The notes under the pieces were generated by a model, which was not told the origin of the DNA, did not search any database, and saw only the letters and a program-made list of their open reading frames with translations. Shown here one piece after another: positions 35,458-46,162 of a DNA stretch of 54,956 nucleotides (position 1 is the stretch's first letter; each line of letters starts with the position of its first letter). The DNA comes from Streptococcus sanguinis SK355 (lineage in GTDB: Bacteria; Bacillota; Bacilli; Lactobacillales; Streptococcaceae): NCBI RefSeq assembly GCF_000212855.1, contig NZ_GL890993.1:1412508-1467463 (forward strand), written 5' to 3'. The position numbers and the translations under genes were made by a program.

Positions 35458-36150
35458 ATGTCAATAATTGAAATGAAAGACGTTGTCAAGAAGTATGGCA
35501 ACGGGACCACTGCCTTACGTAGTGTGTCTATTAACGTAGAACCTGGGGAGTTTGCCTATATTGTAGGTCCTTCAGGAGCAGGAAAGTCAACCTTTATTCG
35601 TTTGCTTTATCGGGAGATAAAGCTGGATAAGGGAAGTCTGAAAGTAGCTGATTTTGACTTAGCTAAGATTAAGAAGCGTGATGTTCCAATGCTGCGCCGT
35701 CAGGTTGGAGTAGTCTTCCAGGACTATAAACTTCTTCCTAAAAAGACAGTGTATGAGAATATTGCCTATGCCATGGAAGTTATCGGTGAGCGCCGCCGCA
35801 ATATTAAAAAGCGGGTTATGGAAGTGCTGGACCTGGTTGGTCTTAAGCACAAGGTCCGCTCATTCCCTAATGAGCTGTCCGGTGGTGAGCAGCAGCGGAT
35901 TGCCATTGCGCGTGCTATTGCCAACAACCCTAAAGTCCTGATTGCGGATGAGCCGACAGGAAACTTGGACCCAGATAATTCTTGGGAGATTATGAATCTG
36001 CTGGAGCGGATTAACCTTCAGGGAACGACTGTCCTGATGGCAACCCACAACAGCCAGATTGTAAATACTCTGCGTCACCGCGTTATTGCTATTGAAAATG
36101 GCCGTGTGGTACGTGATGAAGCGGAAGGAGAATACGGATACGATGATTAG
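35458..36150 (+). CDS. ftsE: Cell division ATP-binding protein FtsE
   Basis: A 230-residue ABC ATPase: Walker A GPSGAGKST, Q-loop VFQDYKLL, signature LSGGEQQ, Walker B VLIADEPTGNLD and an H-switch in MATHN. With FtsX it forms a septal complex that activates a peptidoglycan hydrolase (PcsB in streptococci) rather than moving a solute. GAAAGG precedes the ATG. Its 3' end overlaps ftsX by 8 nt. Confidence 0.95.
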   Translation: MSIIEMKDVVKKYGNGTTALRSVSINVEPGEFAYIVGPSGAGKSTFIRLLYREIKLDKGSLKVADFDLAKIKKRDVPMLRRQVGVVFQDYKLLPKKTVYENIAYAMEVIGERRRNIKKRVMEVLDLVGLKHKVRSFPNELSGGEQQRIAIARAIANNPKVLIADEPTGNLDPDNSWEIMNLLERINLQGTTVLMATHNSQIVNTLRHRVIAIENGRVVRDEAEGEYGYDD

Positions 36151-37069
36151 AAGATTTTTTCGCCATTTGATTGAGTCGCTTAAGAGTCTTACGCGGAATG
36201 GTTGGATGACTGTAGCGGCTGTCAGCTCGGTTATGATTACCTTGAGCTTAGTGGCTGTCTTTGCTTCAGTAATTTTAAATACAGCTAAGCTGGCAAATGA
36301 TATTTCAAATAATGTCCGCGTTATGGTCTACATGCGTAAGGATGTTGCCGACAATAGCGAAACGATTGTAAAAGAAGGCCAAACAGTTCAGAATGAGGAC
36401 TACCATAAGGTCTATGATGCTCTGACTTCTATGAAAAATGTAGATAAGGTTACTTTTTCTAGTAAGGAAGAACAATATGAGCAGCTGACAGAAACCATGG
36501 GTAGCGAGTGGAAGATTTTTGACGGTGATGCCAACCCACTTTACGATGCTTATATTGTTGAGACCAAGGCGCCTAAGTATGTAGAATCTGTTACAAAAGA
36601 TGCTCGGAAGATTGATGGTGTTTCAGAGGTTCAAAATGGTGGTACCAATACCAAAAAGCTCTTTGCGCTTTCTAATTTTATCCAAACGTGGGGCTTGATT
36701 GGTGCAGCGCTTCTGATTTTTGTTGCTGTCCTTCTCATTTCCAATACTATTCGGATTACCATTATTTCCCGCAGTCGCGAGATCCAAATCATGCGCTTGG
36801 TTGGTGCCAAGAATAGCTATATCCGTGGACCTTTCTTGTTTGAAGGGGCCTGGATTGGCTTGCTAGGGGCAACAATTCCGTCAGTGGCAGTGTATTTTAT
36901 ATACAAAATAGCCTTCCAGACTATGAATAAGAGCCTAGTCGGTCAAGGGCTTTCTATGATTGATCCGAAACTCTTTAGTCCGATTATGATAGCAATACTC
37001 TTCGTATTGGGTATTCTTATCGGATCATTGGGATCTGTCTTCTCTATGAGACGCTTCTTGAAGATTTAA
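36143..37069 (+). CDS. ftsX: Cell division protein FtsX
   Basis: A 308-residue membrane protein with four membrane segments. A large extracellular domain sits between TM1 (residues about 24-46) and TM2 (about 170-190) and touches the PcsB-type hydrolase. The conserved TIRITIISRSREIQIMRLVG stretch is in the cytoplasmic coupling loop. The frame is open to 36086, but the ATG at 36143 (Met-Ile-Arg-Arg-Phe-Phe) overlaps the ftsE stop and has GGAAGGAG upstream. Confidence 0.93.
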   Translation: MIRRFFRHLIESLKSLTRNGWMTVAAVSSVMITLSLVAVFASVILNTAKLANDISNNVRVMVYMRKDVADNSETIVKEGQTVQNEDYHKVYDALTSMKNVDKVTFSSKEEQYEQLTETMGSEWKIFDGDANPLYDAYIVETKAPKYVESVTKDARKIDGVSEVQNGGTNTKKLFALSNFIQTWGLIGAALLIFVAVLLISNTIRITIISRSREIQIMRLVGAKNSYIRGPFLFEGAWIGLLGATIPSVAVYFIYKIAFQTMNKSLVGQGLSMIDPKLFSPIMIAILFVLGILIGSLGSVFSMRRFLKI

Positions 37070-37078
37070 TAATACATA

Positions 37079-37116
37079 AAAAACCAGAGTTTGAAGAATT
37101 TCAAACTCTGGTTTTG
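37079..37116. terminator. Bidirectional terminator between ftsX and the MBL hydrolase
   Basis: A 15-bp perfect stem: AAACCAGAGTTTGAA (37081-37095) with TTCAAACTCTGGTTT (37100-37114), with A- and T-rich flanks. It lies between convergent genes. Confidence 0.9.
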
Positions 37117-37151
37117 TTATAGATAACTATAGGTAATTGCTTAAATGTCTA

Positions 37152-37787
37152 CTAAGCTAAAAATGGATTAAAGACTTTTTCATGTGAAATAGTGGTGTCA
37201 TGCCCATGACCAGGATAAACAGCATAGTCTTTGGGCAATACCAGAAGTTTTTCACGAATGGACGTCAGCAATTGTTCCATGTTTCCTGTCGGCAGATCCG
37301 TTCGTCCGATGCTTTCCCGAAAGAGGGCATCGCCCGTCAAAACAAGGCGGTCATCTGGAAAGACTAGAGAGACACCTCCGATAGAGTGGCCAGGTGTTGC
37401 AAGCGCATAGAAATGAAAGCCTCCAAGGTCATTGTCTGTCTCGTAGGAGAAAAACTCCTCTGCTGGTCGACAGATGATATCATCCATATCAGCATGGCGC
37501 GCCAGACCAGATAGGTTATCTGTCGGTGTGTAAAGCCAGCTGCTTTCACTCTCAGCCACATAGACAGGTGGGGCAGCATAGTGCTCTCGGACCTTTTCTA
37601 AGCTCATAATGTGGTCATAATGGGTGTGAGTCAAAAGAATAGCAATAACAGGCTTGGCGAGTTCCTCCAGCTTTCGCTCAATCTTTTTCCAGTCACTGCC
37701 AGGATCGACGACTAGGAGGCCCTGATCATTCTCTAAGATATAGGTATTTTCAAAAGCTACAAGGTTGATAATTTTATGAATTTTCAT
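37152..37787 (-). CDS. MBL-fold metallo-hydrolase (glyoxalase II-like)
   Basis: A 211-residue metallo-beta-lactamase-fold protein. It has the metal site THTHYDH (around residues 53-59), ATPGHSIGG (His), TGDALF (Asp) and a C-terminal PGHGHDT. This is the YcbL/glyoxalase II-like group, which acts on thioesters such as S-lactoylglutathione analogues; the true substrate is unknown. It is transcribed divergently from dinG and ends at the shared terminator. Confidence 0.87.
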   Translation of the reverse strand: MKIHKIINLVAFENTYILENDQGLLVVDPGSDWKKIERKLEELAKPVIAILLTHTHYDHIMSLEKVREHYAAPPVYVAESESSWLYTPTDNLSGLARHADMDDIICRPAEEFFSYETDNDLGGFHFYALATPGHSIGGVSLVFPDDRLVLTGDALFRESIGRTDLPTGNMEQLLTSIREKLLVLPKDYAVYPGHGHDTTISHEKVFNPFLA

Positions 37788-37904
37788 CTGATTTCCTCGG
37801 AAAATATATTCTGCTATTGAGTGTAACAGAAAAGCGGTTTTTTTGCACAGAATTGCTTTCTAGGCTAGAGCTGAAAATTTTCAGATGTCTCAGAATGGCT
37901 TTTA

Positions 37905-37913
37905 TGATATAAT
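37905..37913 (+). promoter_or_regulatory. Extended -10 nine bases before the dinG ATG (near-leaderless candidate)
   Basis: TGA-TATAAT at 37905-37913. The expected transcription start is only about 2-3 nt before the ATG at 37923, and no Shine-Dalgarno is present. Confidence 0.65.
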
Positions 37914-37922
37914 CTTAGCAGT

Positions 37923-40367
37923 ATGACACAAAATGATTATAAGTATGCCGTTGTGGACTTGGAGGCTACAGGAACGGGCAGCAGTGCAAAGATTATCCAG
38001 ATTGGCATTGTTCTGATTGAGAATGGAATCATTACCAAGACTTATGAAACAGATGTCAATCCTCATGAGGAACTGGATGAGCATATCAAAGAGCTGACAG
38101 GTTTGGATGATGAGCGGCTTGGGCGAGCTCCTGAGTTTTCTCAGGTAGCAGCGGAGGTATATGAGCTGATTCAGGATGCGATTTTTGTCGCTCATAATGT
38201 CAAGTTTGATGCAAATCTATTAGCAGAGGCCCTTTTCTGGGAAGGGTTTGACTTGCTGACACCGCGTGTGGACACGGTAGAGTTGGCTCAGGTCTTTTAC
38301 CCGACCTTTGATAAATATTCCTTGGGCAATCTCTGTAATTTGCTGGATATTTCTCTGGAAAACGCCCACACTGCTCTGGCAGATGCTCAAGCAACGGCTC
38401 AGCTTTTTTTAAAAATACAAGACAAAATCAAGAGCCTGCCCAAGGCCTTGGTTGAGAAAATGCTAACTTTGGCGGACAGCGTTATCTATGAGTCGCGCTT
38501 GGCAATCGAGGAAGTTTATCAGACGATGCCGGATCAGCAAGAGAAGGAACTGCAATCCTGCCATGGCATTTTCCTGCGACGTCCCCAAAAGCTGACTTCG
38601 GAAAAGAAACTGTCGCAGGATTTCCTGACCAATCTATACCTTCTGGGCTTAGAAGAGCGGCCTGAACAGCTCAAATTTGCTCGTTTTATGGAGGAAGCTC
38701 TGGACCAGCAGGAGCCTAGTTTTTTAGAGGCGCAGACAGGCTTGGGAAAGACCTTTGGTTATTTGCTGCCCATTCTATCTAGAGGTCAAGAAAAAGTACT
38801 AGTGACGGTTCCGACTAAGATCCTGCAGGATCAGCTGCTACAAAAGGAAGGACAGTTGTTGGAGGAAGTATTTGGTATTTCCTTTCACAGTCTTAAGAGT
38901 CCGGAGAATTATCTCAAGCTGGACCATTTCTATCAGACATTGGATAGGGAATATGACAACCGTTTGGTTAATCGTTGCAAGTTGCAACTCTTGGTCTGGC
39001 TGACAGAAACCAAAACAGGTGATTTGAATGAAATCGGGCAGGCTCATCGCTTCTCAAGCTATTTCAATGAAATCCGTCATGATGGCAAGCTAAGCAAACA
39101 TTCTCTTTTTTATGAGGAAGATTTTTGGCGGTTGGGACAGGTCAAGTCAGCTACCAGTCGAGTCGTGATTACCAATCATGCTTACCTACTGACGCGTTTA
39201 GAGGATGACCAGTCTTTACTGGACAATCGCATTCTGGTAGTTGATGAAGCTCAGAAGATGTTTTTCGCCTTGGAAAGCTTCTCTCAGGCCAGTATAAATC
39301 TAACTAAAACGCTGCAGCAGATAAATCATCTCCTTCAGGAAGAAGGGGAACTTCTGCAACAACGGCTTTTGCAAAGCATTCAGTTTGAGCTGGCTGATGC
39401 TGCAGAGAAGCATCGCAAGAAAACATCTGAGCTCAGTCCGGAAAAGATTGATCGACTGCTTCAGGATGTGTCCGAGTTAAAGACAAGTGCACTTCCTGAG
39501 CTGCAGCACTTGTTCAGTGGCAAATACCAGTATTATTGGTTGGTTGATGAAGTTTTGGCAGACCATCGCTTGATGACGCTGCATGCTGGCCGTTCAGAAT
39601 TGCAGCATTTCACAGACTTTTTACCTGAAAGGGCCAAGGTTGTATTGGTTTCATCTACTCTGGAAATCAGCTCAAAGGTCAATTTGGCGCAGTTGCTAGG
39701 CTTTGAAAGTTATCACTTTTACAAGCTGAAAAGCAAGAAGAAGCCACTGCAGAAGCTCTTTTTAGATGAAAGTTTTCCAGCAGTAGTGGATTTGTCAACT
39801 GAAGATTTTGCTCGAGAGATTGTTGCTTGCCTGCAAGAAGTGGCAGCACTTGGTCTGCCTATCGTCGTCCTCTTCACCTCTAAAGACTTGCTTTTGACTG
39901 TTTCGGACTTGCTGGCTTTGCCGCATTTGGCCCAATATAAAAATGGGGATGCTGGCAATATCAAGCGGCGTTTTGATAGAGGAGAGGCAGGAATTCTTTT
40001 GGGCTCTGGCAGCTTCTGGGAGGGGGCGGATTTTGCTGAGCAAGACCAGATTATTCAGCTGGTTACTCGGATTCCTTTTGACAATCCCAAGGATTTCTTT
40101 GTGCAGAAGATTAACAGCCGCCTGAAAACGGAAGGTAAGAATGCCTTTTATGATTATCAACTGCCTCTTGCCATCTTACGGCTTAAGCAGGCTATTGGCC
40201 GGACCCGTCGAAATGAACATCAGAAGTCAGCTGTTATTTTTTTGGACAACCGAATCTCTAGTAAACGCTATGGCAAGCAGATTCAGCATCATTTGTCACA
40301 ATTAGCTTCTTTGGACATTCTGCCAGAGGCAGTCATTATGCAGGAGTTACGAGACTTTTTTGACTGA
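37923..40367 (+). CDS. dinG: DnaQ-type exonuclease fused to a DinG-family helicase
   Basis: An 814-residue two-domain protein. Residues 1-165 form a DEDDh 3'-5' exonuclease (VDLEATGTG with Asp/Glu, VAHNVKFDANLL, NAHTALADAQAT). The rest is an XPD/DinG-like SF2 helicase with Walker A EAQTGLGKTFGY, Walker B VVDEAQKMFF, GSGSFWEGADF and QAIGRTRRNE. Only one Cys lies between Walker A and B, so the four-cysteine iron-sulfur domain of E. coli DinG is absent. This fusion is typical of Firmicutes (YpvA/CasG-like) and probably acts in DNA repair. It may be translated from a near-leaderless mRNA. Confidence 0.9.
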   Translation: MTQNDYKYAVVDLEATGTGSSAKIIQIGIVLIENGIITKTYETDVNPHEELDEHIKELTGLDDERLGRAPEFSQVAAEVYELIQDAIFVAHNVKFDANLLAEALFWEGFDLLTPRVDTVELAQVFYPTFDKYSLGNLCNLLDISLENAHTALADAQATAQLFLKIQDKIKSLPKALVEKMLTLADSVIYESRLAIEEVYQTMPDQQEKELQSCHGIFLRRPQKLTSEKKLSQDFLTNLYLLGLEERPEQLKFARFMEEALDQQEPSFLEAQTGLGKTFGYLLPILSRGQEKVLVTVPTKILQDQLLQKEGQLLEEVFGISFHSLKSPENYLKLDHFYQTLDREYDNRLVNRCKLQLLVWLTETKTGDLNEIGQAHRFSSYFNEIRHDGKLSKHSLFYEEDFWRLGQVKSATSRVVITNHAYLLTRLEDDQSLLDNRILVVDEAQKMFFALESFSQASINLTKTLQQINHLLQEEGELLQQRLLQSIQFELADAAEKHRKKTSELSPEKIDRLLQDVSELKTSALPELQHLFSGKYQYYWLVDEVLADHRLMTLHAGRSELQHFTDFLPERAKVVLVSSTLEISSKVNLAQLLGFESYHFYKLKSKKKPLQKLFLDESFPAVVDLSTEDFAREIVACLQEVAALGLPIVVLFTSKDLLLTVSDLLALPHLAQYKNGDAGNIKRRFDRGEAGILLGSGSFWEGADFAEQDQIIQLVTRIPFDNPKDFFVQKINSRLKTEGKNAFYDYQLPLAILRLKQAIGRTRRNEHQKSAVIFLDNRISSKRYGKQIQHHLSQLASLDILPEAVIMQELRDFFD

Positions 40368-40376
40368 AACTTTCTA

Positions 40377-40407
40377 AAATCAGCTGAGTTTTATTGGCTG
40401 ATTTTTT
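40377..40407 (+). terminator. Intrinsic terminator after dinG
   Basis: AAATCAGC (40377-40384) pairs with GCTGATTT (40397-40404), followed by a T run. Confidence 0.8.
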
Positions 40408-40436
40408 AGGTTCATTCAGATTTTTGGGATAAAATT

Positions 40437-40445
40437 TGTTATAAT
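40437..40445 (+). promoter_or_regulatory. Extended -10 promoter of the YeiH-like gene and rodA
   Basis: TGT-TATAAT at 40437-40445, 27 nt before the GTG start. Confidence 0.7.
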
Positions 40446-40472
40446 GAGAGGCATAGGAAAGAAGGGGTGTTC

Positions 40473-41447
40473 GTGAAAAAATATTTACCAGGAGTTCTGT
40501 TATCCTTTGGCATAGCGGCTGTTTCTATCTTTTTAGGCGGTTTGCTTCCCTTGATAGGCTCTAGTGTTTTGGCTATTGTCTTTGGGATTGTTTTGAACAA
40601 CAGCATGAAGCTGCCGGCTATGTTTCAGGAAGGACTCAGCTATTCAGGAAAGAAATTGCTGCAGTATTCCATTATCTTTTTGGGATTTTCCATGTCCATT
40701 GGTCAGGTTTCTGAGACGGGGCTTTCTTCACTCCGTATAAGTCTTATCACCATTCTGATAGCCTTTCTGGCTGCCTATTTGGCTGGCCGTTTCTTTAAAA
40801 TGAACCGCGTCTTGACTATTTTAATCGGTTTTGGAACAGCCATCTGCGGTGGCTCTGCCATTGCGGCCGCCTCACCAATCTTGGAAGCTGATGAAGAAGA
40901 AATCGCCTTGTCCATCTCCACTATTTTCTTTTTCAATATCTTAGCGGTATTCATTTTCCCTTTTTTAGGGCATTTGTTACAGATGTCGGATACCTTTTTC
41001 GGGACTTGGGCCGGAACAGCTATCAATGATACTTCGTCAGTAGTGGCAGCAGGCTATACATATAGCCCGTCAGCTGGGGACTTGGCGACCATTGTCAAGC
41101 TTAGTCGGGCTCTGATGATTGTACCGGCCTGCTTGATCTTCGCAGCTTTTCGCTACATTAAGTCTAAGCAGTCAGCACAAAAGACGAACTTGAAACAAAT
41201 TTTTCCTTGGTTTATAGCTTGGTTTGTCCTAGCCTCACTTGTCAGCAGTCTTGGATTTCTGCCGGCTGCTGTCATCCCCTATACAAAATTCATTTCTCAG
41301 TGGCTGATGGCTATGGCCTTAGCAGCTATTGGCGCAAAGGCTTCCTTTAAGCAGTTTAAGCAAGCAGGAGCAGCGCCTTTGCTGACTGGTGCCTTCGCTT
41401 GGTTTTGCGTCGCTGTTTCTAGCTTGATTATCCAGTATTTTTTCTAA
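40473..41447 (+). CDS. YeiH/UPF0324 family putative sulfate or anion exporter
   Basis: A 324-residue membrane protein with about ten hydrophobic segments and YeiH family motifs (GTAICGGSAIAAASP; GTWAGTAINDTSSVVAAG). The family is annotated as putative sulfate exporters but is poorly characterised. GAAGGGG at 40461-40467 favours the GTG at 40473 over the GTG at 40467. It sits 12 nt before rodA with no terminator, so the two are co-transcribed. Confidence 0.82.
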   Translation: MKKYLPGVLLSFGIAAVSIFLGGLLPLIGSSVLAIVFGIVLNNSMKLPAMFQEGLSYSGKKLLQYSIIFLGFSMSIGQVSETGLSSLRISLITILIAFLAAYLAGRFFKMNRVLTILIGFGTAICGGSAIAAASPILEADEEEIALSISTIFFFNILAVFIFPFLGHLLQMSDTFFGTWAGTAINDTSSVVAAGYTYSPSAGDLATIVKLSRALMIVPACLIFAAFRYIKSKQSAQKTNLKQIFPWFIAWFVLASLVSSLGFLPAAVIPYTKFISQWLMAMALAAIGAKASFKQFKQAGAAPLLTGAFAWFCVAVSSLIIQYFF

Positions 41448-41459
41448 AAAGGAGGGACT

Positions 41460-42692
41460 ATGCCTTATCAAAGACGGACGTTTGAGTCCCGGATTGATTA
41501 TAGTTTAATTTTGCCAGTTTTGATGCTGCTTTCAATCGGTGTTGTAGCTATATACATTACTGTTAGTCATGATTATCCTGATAATGCCTGGCCCATGGTT
41601 GGTCAGCAGATCGCCTGGATTGCGGTAGGCTTCTTGCTCAGCTTTATCCTCATGTTTTTTAATACCAAGTTTCTCTGGAAAATCACGCCCTATCTCTATG
41701 TTTTTGGTCTTGGCCTCATGGTCTTGCCTCTGATTTTTTACAGCCAATCTCTGGTAGCCTCCACTGGTGCTAAAAACTGGATTGCTATTCGTGGTGTGAC
41801 CCTCTTTCAGCCCTCAGAGTTTATGAAGATTTCATATATTCTCATGCTGTCGCGGCTGGTGGTCCATTTTCTCCAGCAGCACAAGCAGGATGAGCGAACC
41901 TTGGCTTTAGACTTTTTTCTGATCCTGAAGCTTGGACTCTACACTGTGCCTGTTCTGGTTCTATTAACCCTTCAGAGTGATTTGGGAACAGCTCTAGTTT
42001 TTGTTGCCATATATGGCGGTATCGTTCTTCTGTCAGGTGTTTCTTGGAAGATTATCCTGCCGGTCTTTCTGACGGGAGTCCTGCTGTTGGGAGGATTTCT
42101 CTTTATCTTTATTTCCGATGGTGGCCGTGCCTTTCTGCATAATCTAGGCATGCCAACCTACCAAATCAATCGGATTTTGGCTTGGCTTCATCCTTTTGAC
42201 TACGCTCAGACGACCACCTTCCAGCAAGCACAGGGACAAATCGCTGTCGGAAGTGGCGGTCTGACTGGTCAAGGCTTTAATGTTTCGAATCTCTTGGTTC
42301 CTGTTCGGGAAAGCGATATGATTTTCACCGTCATTGCAGAAGATTTTGGATTTTTGGGCTCGACCTTGGTTATCATGCTCTATTTACTGCTGATTTATCG
42401 CATGCTCAAGATTACGATTAAATCCAACAACCAGTTTTATACTTATATCTCAACTGGCTTTATCATGATGCTGCTCTTCCATATCTTTGAAAATATTGGA
42501 GCGGTGACAGGAATTCTGCCTCTGACAGGGATTCCGCTGCCCTTTATCTCACAGGGTGGCTCTTCCATTATCAGTAATCTTATCGGAGTCGGTCTCCTGC
42601 TGTCCGTCTCCTATCAGAACAGCCTGACGGATGAAAAGAAGGGGCGAATTCCTGCAGTCCGAAAAAAAGTCGTACTGAAGAAATTAAAATAA
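41460..42692 (+). CDS. rodA: Rod-shape/peripheral growth protein RodA (SEDS glycosyltransferase)
   Basis: A 410-residue SEDS family protein with about ten membrane segments. Signatures include GAKNWI, FQPSEFMKI, LQSDLGTALV, the essential loop VGSGGLTGQGF, VIAEDFGFLG and PLPFISQGGSS. SEDS proteins polymerise lipid II into glycan strands together with a class B PBP; RodA serves peripheral growth in streptococci. AGGAGGGAC precedes the ATG. Position before the DJ-1, HAD and gyrB genes matches the pneumococcal rodA locus, which supports RodA over FtsW. Confidence 0.92.
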   Translation: MPYQRRTFESRIDYSLILPVLMLLSIGVVAIYITVSHDYPDNAWPMVGQQIAWIAVGFLLSFILMFFNTKFLWKITPYLYVFGLGLMVLPLIFYSQSLVASTGAKNWIAIRGVTLFQPSEFMKISYILMLSRLVVHFLQQHKQDERTLALDFFLILKLGLYTVPVLVLLTLQSDLGTALVFVAIYGGIVLLSGVSWKIILPVFLTGVLLLGGFLFIFISDGGRAFLHNLGMPTYQINRILAWLHPFDYAQTTTFQQAQGQIAVGSGGLTGQGFNVSNLLVPVRESDMIFTVIAEDFGFLGSTLVIMLYLLLIYRMLKITIKSNNQFYTYISTGFIMMLLFHIFENIGAVTGILPLTGIPLPFISQGGSSIISNLIGVGLLLSVSYQNSLTDEKKGRIPAVRKKVVLKKLK

Positions 42693-42764
42693 ATAGATAG
42701 CAAGTTTTTGACTCACAAATCAGATGCGATTTTGTGATTGGCTCATATCAGAAAGGATATTTTC

Positions 42765-43313
42765 ATGAAAAAAGCAGCTTTACTCTTAGCTCCCGGCTTT
42801 GAAGAAATCGAGGCCCTGACGGTTGTGGATGTCTTGCGCCGTGCAGGTCTTGTCTGTGATATGATTGGTTTTGATAAATCAGTGACTGGGTCTCATGCCA
42901 TCACTGTTCAAGCGGATCAGGTCTGGAAGGGCCGGCTGGATGACTACGATATGGTCATCTTGCCAGGAGGGATGCCAGGATCGGCCAATCTTCGTGACGA
43001 TGACCGCCTGATGAAGCTTTTGCAGGATTTTCAGCAAGCGGATAAATTCATCGCTGCCATCTGTGCCGCTCCCATTGCTCTTGACCGTGCAGGTATCTTG
43101 ACTGGTAAGTATTTCACTTGCTATGACGGTGTGCAAGACAATATTAAAAATGGAACTTACCGTAAAGAAACAGTTCTTGTTGATGAGAAGTTGATTACTA
43201 GCCGTGGTCCATCGACTGCCTTGGCTTTCGCCTATGAGCTGGTTCGTCAGCTGGGAGGAGACGCTGACCAGTTGGCTGATGCCATGCTTTACACAGATGT
43301 ATTTGGGAATTAA
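42765..43313 (+). CDS. DJ-1/PfpI family protein
   Basis: A 182-residue class I glutamine amidotransferase-like protein of the DJ-1/ThiJ group: Glu in APGFEEIEAL and the nucleophile elbow Cys in AAICAAPIAL. Relatives act as deglycases, glyoxalases or redox-sensing chaperones; the activity here is unproven. A GAAAGGATA site supports the ATG at 42765; an in-frame ATG at 42738 has no ribosome site. It is followed by a strong terminator. Confidence 0.88.
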   Translation: MKKAALLLAPGFEEIEALTVVDVLRRAGLVCDMIGFDKSVTGSHAITVQADQVWKGRLDDYDMVILPGGMPGSANLRDDDRLMKLLQDFQQADKFIAAICAAPIALDRAGILTGKYFTCYDGVQDNIKNGTYRKETVLVDEKLITSRGPSTALAFAYELVRQLGGDADQLADAMLYTDVFGN

Positions 43314-43318
43314 AATAT

Positions 43319-43349
43319 GCTGGGATTCATAATGTGTCCCAGCTTTTTT
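43319..43349 (+). terminator. Intrinsic terminator after the DJ-1 gene
   Basis: GCTGGGA (43319-43325) pairs with TCCCAGC (43337-43343), followed by T6. Confidence 0.88.
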
Positions 43350-43368
43350 GAAGTCTAATTTACCTTAG

Positions 43369-43422
43369 CGCTCCTCTATATGGAGCGGGTTTAGAGATGT
43401 TGAACAGGACGAAACCAACATC
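43369..43422. other. Two adjacent hairpins in the DJ-1/HAD gap, unassigned
   Basis: CGCTCC (43369-43374) pairs with GGAGCG (43382-43387), and GATGTTG (43396-43402) with CAACATC (43416-43422). They are not followed by a T tract and lie between a terminator and the next promoter. They could be an intergenic repeat or a small RNA. No coding sequence was seen in this 234-nt gap. Confidence 0.35.
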
Positions 43423-43531
43423 CATTTTTAAATTTTAGATTCTTTGAGATATTTTGTTTAGAAAAAGGCTTGAAAAAAGTCGGAAAAGTGCTGGATTCGG
43501 GCAAATATTAGCCCCTTTTTCATGAAAATTA

Positions 43532-43540
43532 TGGTATAAT
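43532..43540 (+). promoter_or_regulatory. Extended -10 seven bases before the HAD-gene ATG (leaderless candidate)
   Basis: TGG-TATAAT at 43532-43540, then GAAAGGT, then ATG. Transcription should start at the start codon. Confidence 0.65.
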
Positions 43541-43547
43541 GAAAGGT

Positions 43548-44114
43548 ATGAATTATCAAGATTACATCTGGGATTTAGGTGGAACACTCTTGGATAATTA
43601 TGAAACTTCGACAGCAGCTTTTGTTCAAACCTTGAAAGAGTTTGGTCTGCAAGCTGGTCACGACGAAGTTTATAAGGCCCTCAAGGTGTCTACAGACTAT
43701 GCTGTCCAGCAGTTTGCTCCCCAAGAAAAAGACTTTTTAAAGTTTTATAAGGCCAATGAAGCAGAAGAGTTGACTCACCCTGTCTTATTTGACGGTGCGG
43801 CAGAGTTGCTTAGGCGGATTGTGGCCAAGGGCGGTCGGAATTTTCTGGTCTCCCACCGGGACAACCAAGTGCTGGAAATCTTGGAAAAGACTGCCGTTGC
43901 ATCAGCATTTACAGAAGTGGTGACAGCAGCAAATGGTTTTCCAAGGAAACCCTCACCAGACTCCATGCTCTATCTAAAAGACAAGTATCAGATTTCCTTT
44001 GGCTTGGTCATTGGTGACCGGCCGCTGGATATTGAAGCAGGGGAGGCAGCTGGCTTTGATACCTATCTCTTTGATAATATGCAGCATCTTGAAGAATTTA
44101 TAGATATTGATTAG
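43548..44114 (+). CDS. HAD-superfamily (subfamily IA) protein with atypical motif I
   Basis: A 188-residue HAD-IA protein. Motif I reads WDLGGTLLD: the nucleophile Asp is present, but the second Asp of DxDGT is Gly. Motif II is LVSHR, the Lys is in FPRKPSPDS, and motif IV is IGDRPLDIEAG. Loss of the general acid/base Asp would weaken a normal phosphatase, so activity is uncertain. The same DLGGT is, as I recall, in the pneumococcal homologue before gyrB. The ATG at 43539 overlaps the -10 box, so 43548 is the start. gyrB begins 12 nt after the stop, suggesting an operon. Confidence 0.83.
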   Translation: MNYQDYIWDLGGTLLDNYETSTAAFVQTLKEFGLQAGHDEVYKALKVSTDYAVQQFAPQEKDFLKFYKANEAEELTHPVLFDGAAELLRRIVAKGGRNFLVSHRDNQVLEILEKTAVASAFTEVVTAANGFPRKPSPDSMLYLKDKYQISFGLVIGDRPLDIEAGEAAGFDTYLFDNMQHLEEFIDID

Positions 44115-46076
<1,962 letters not shown>

Positions 46077-46112
46077 AAAAATCAGAAAAATCAACCATTA
46101 TGGGCAAAAATA

Positions 46113-46121
46113 TGATATAAT
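46113..46121 (+). promoter_or_regulatory. Extended -10 promoter of ezrA
   Basis: TGA-TATAAT at 46113-46121, 41 nt before the ATG. Confidence 0.65.
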
Positions 46122-46162
46122 CATTATGTTTGCTTTATAGTAACAATGTGAAGGAGTTCTAT

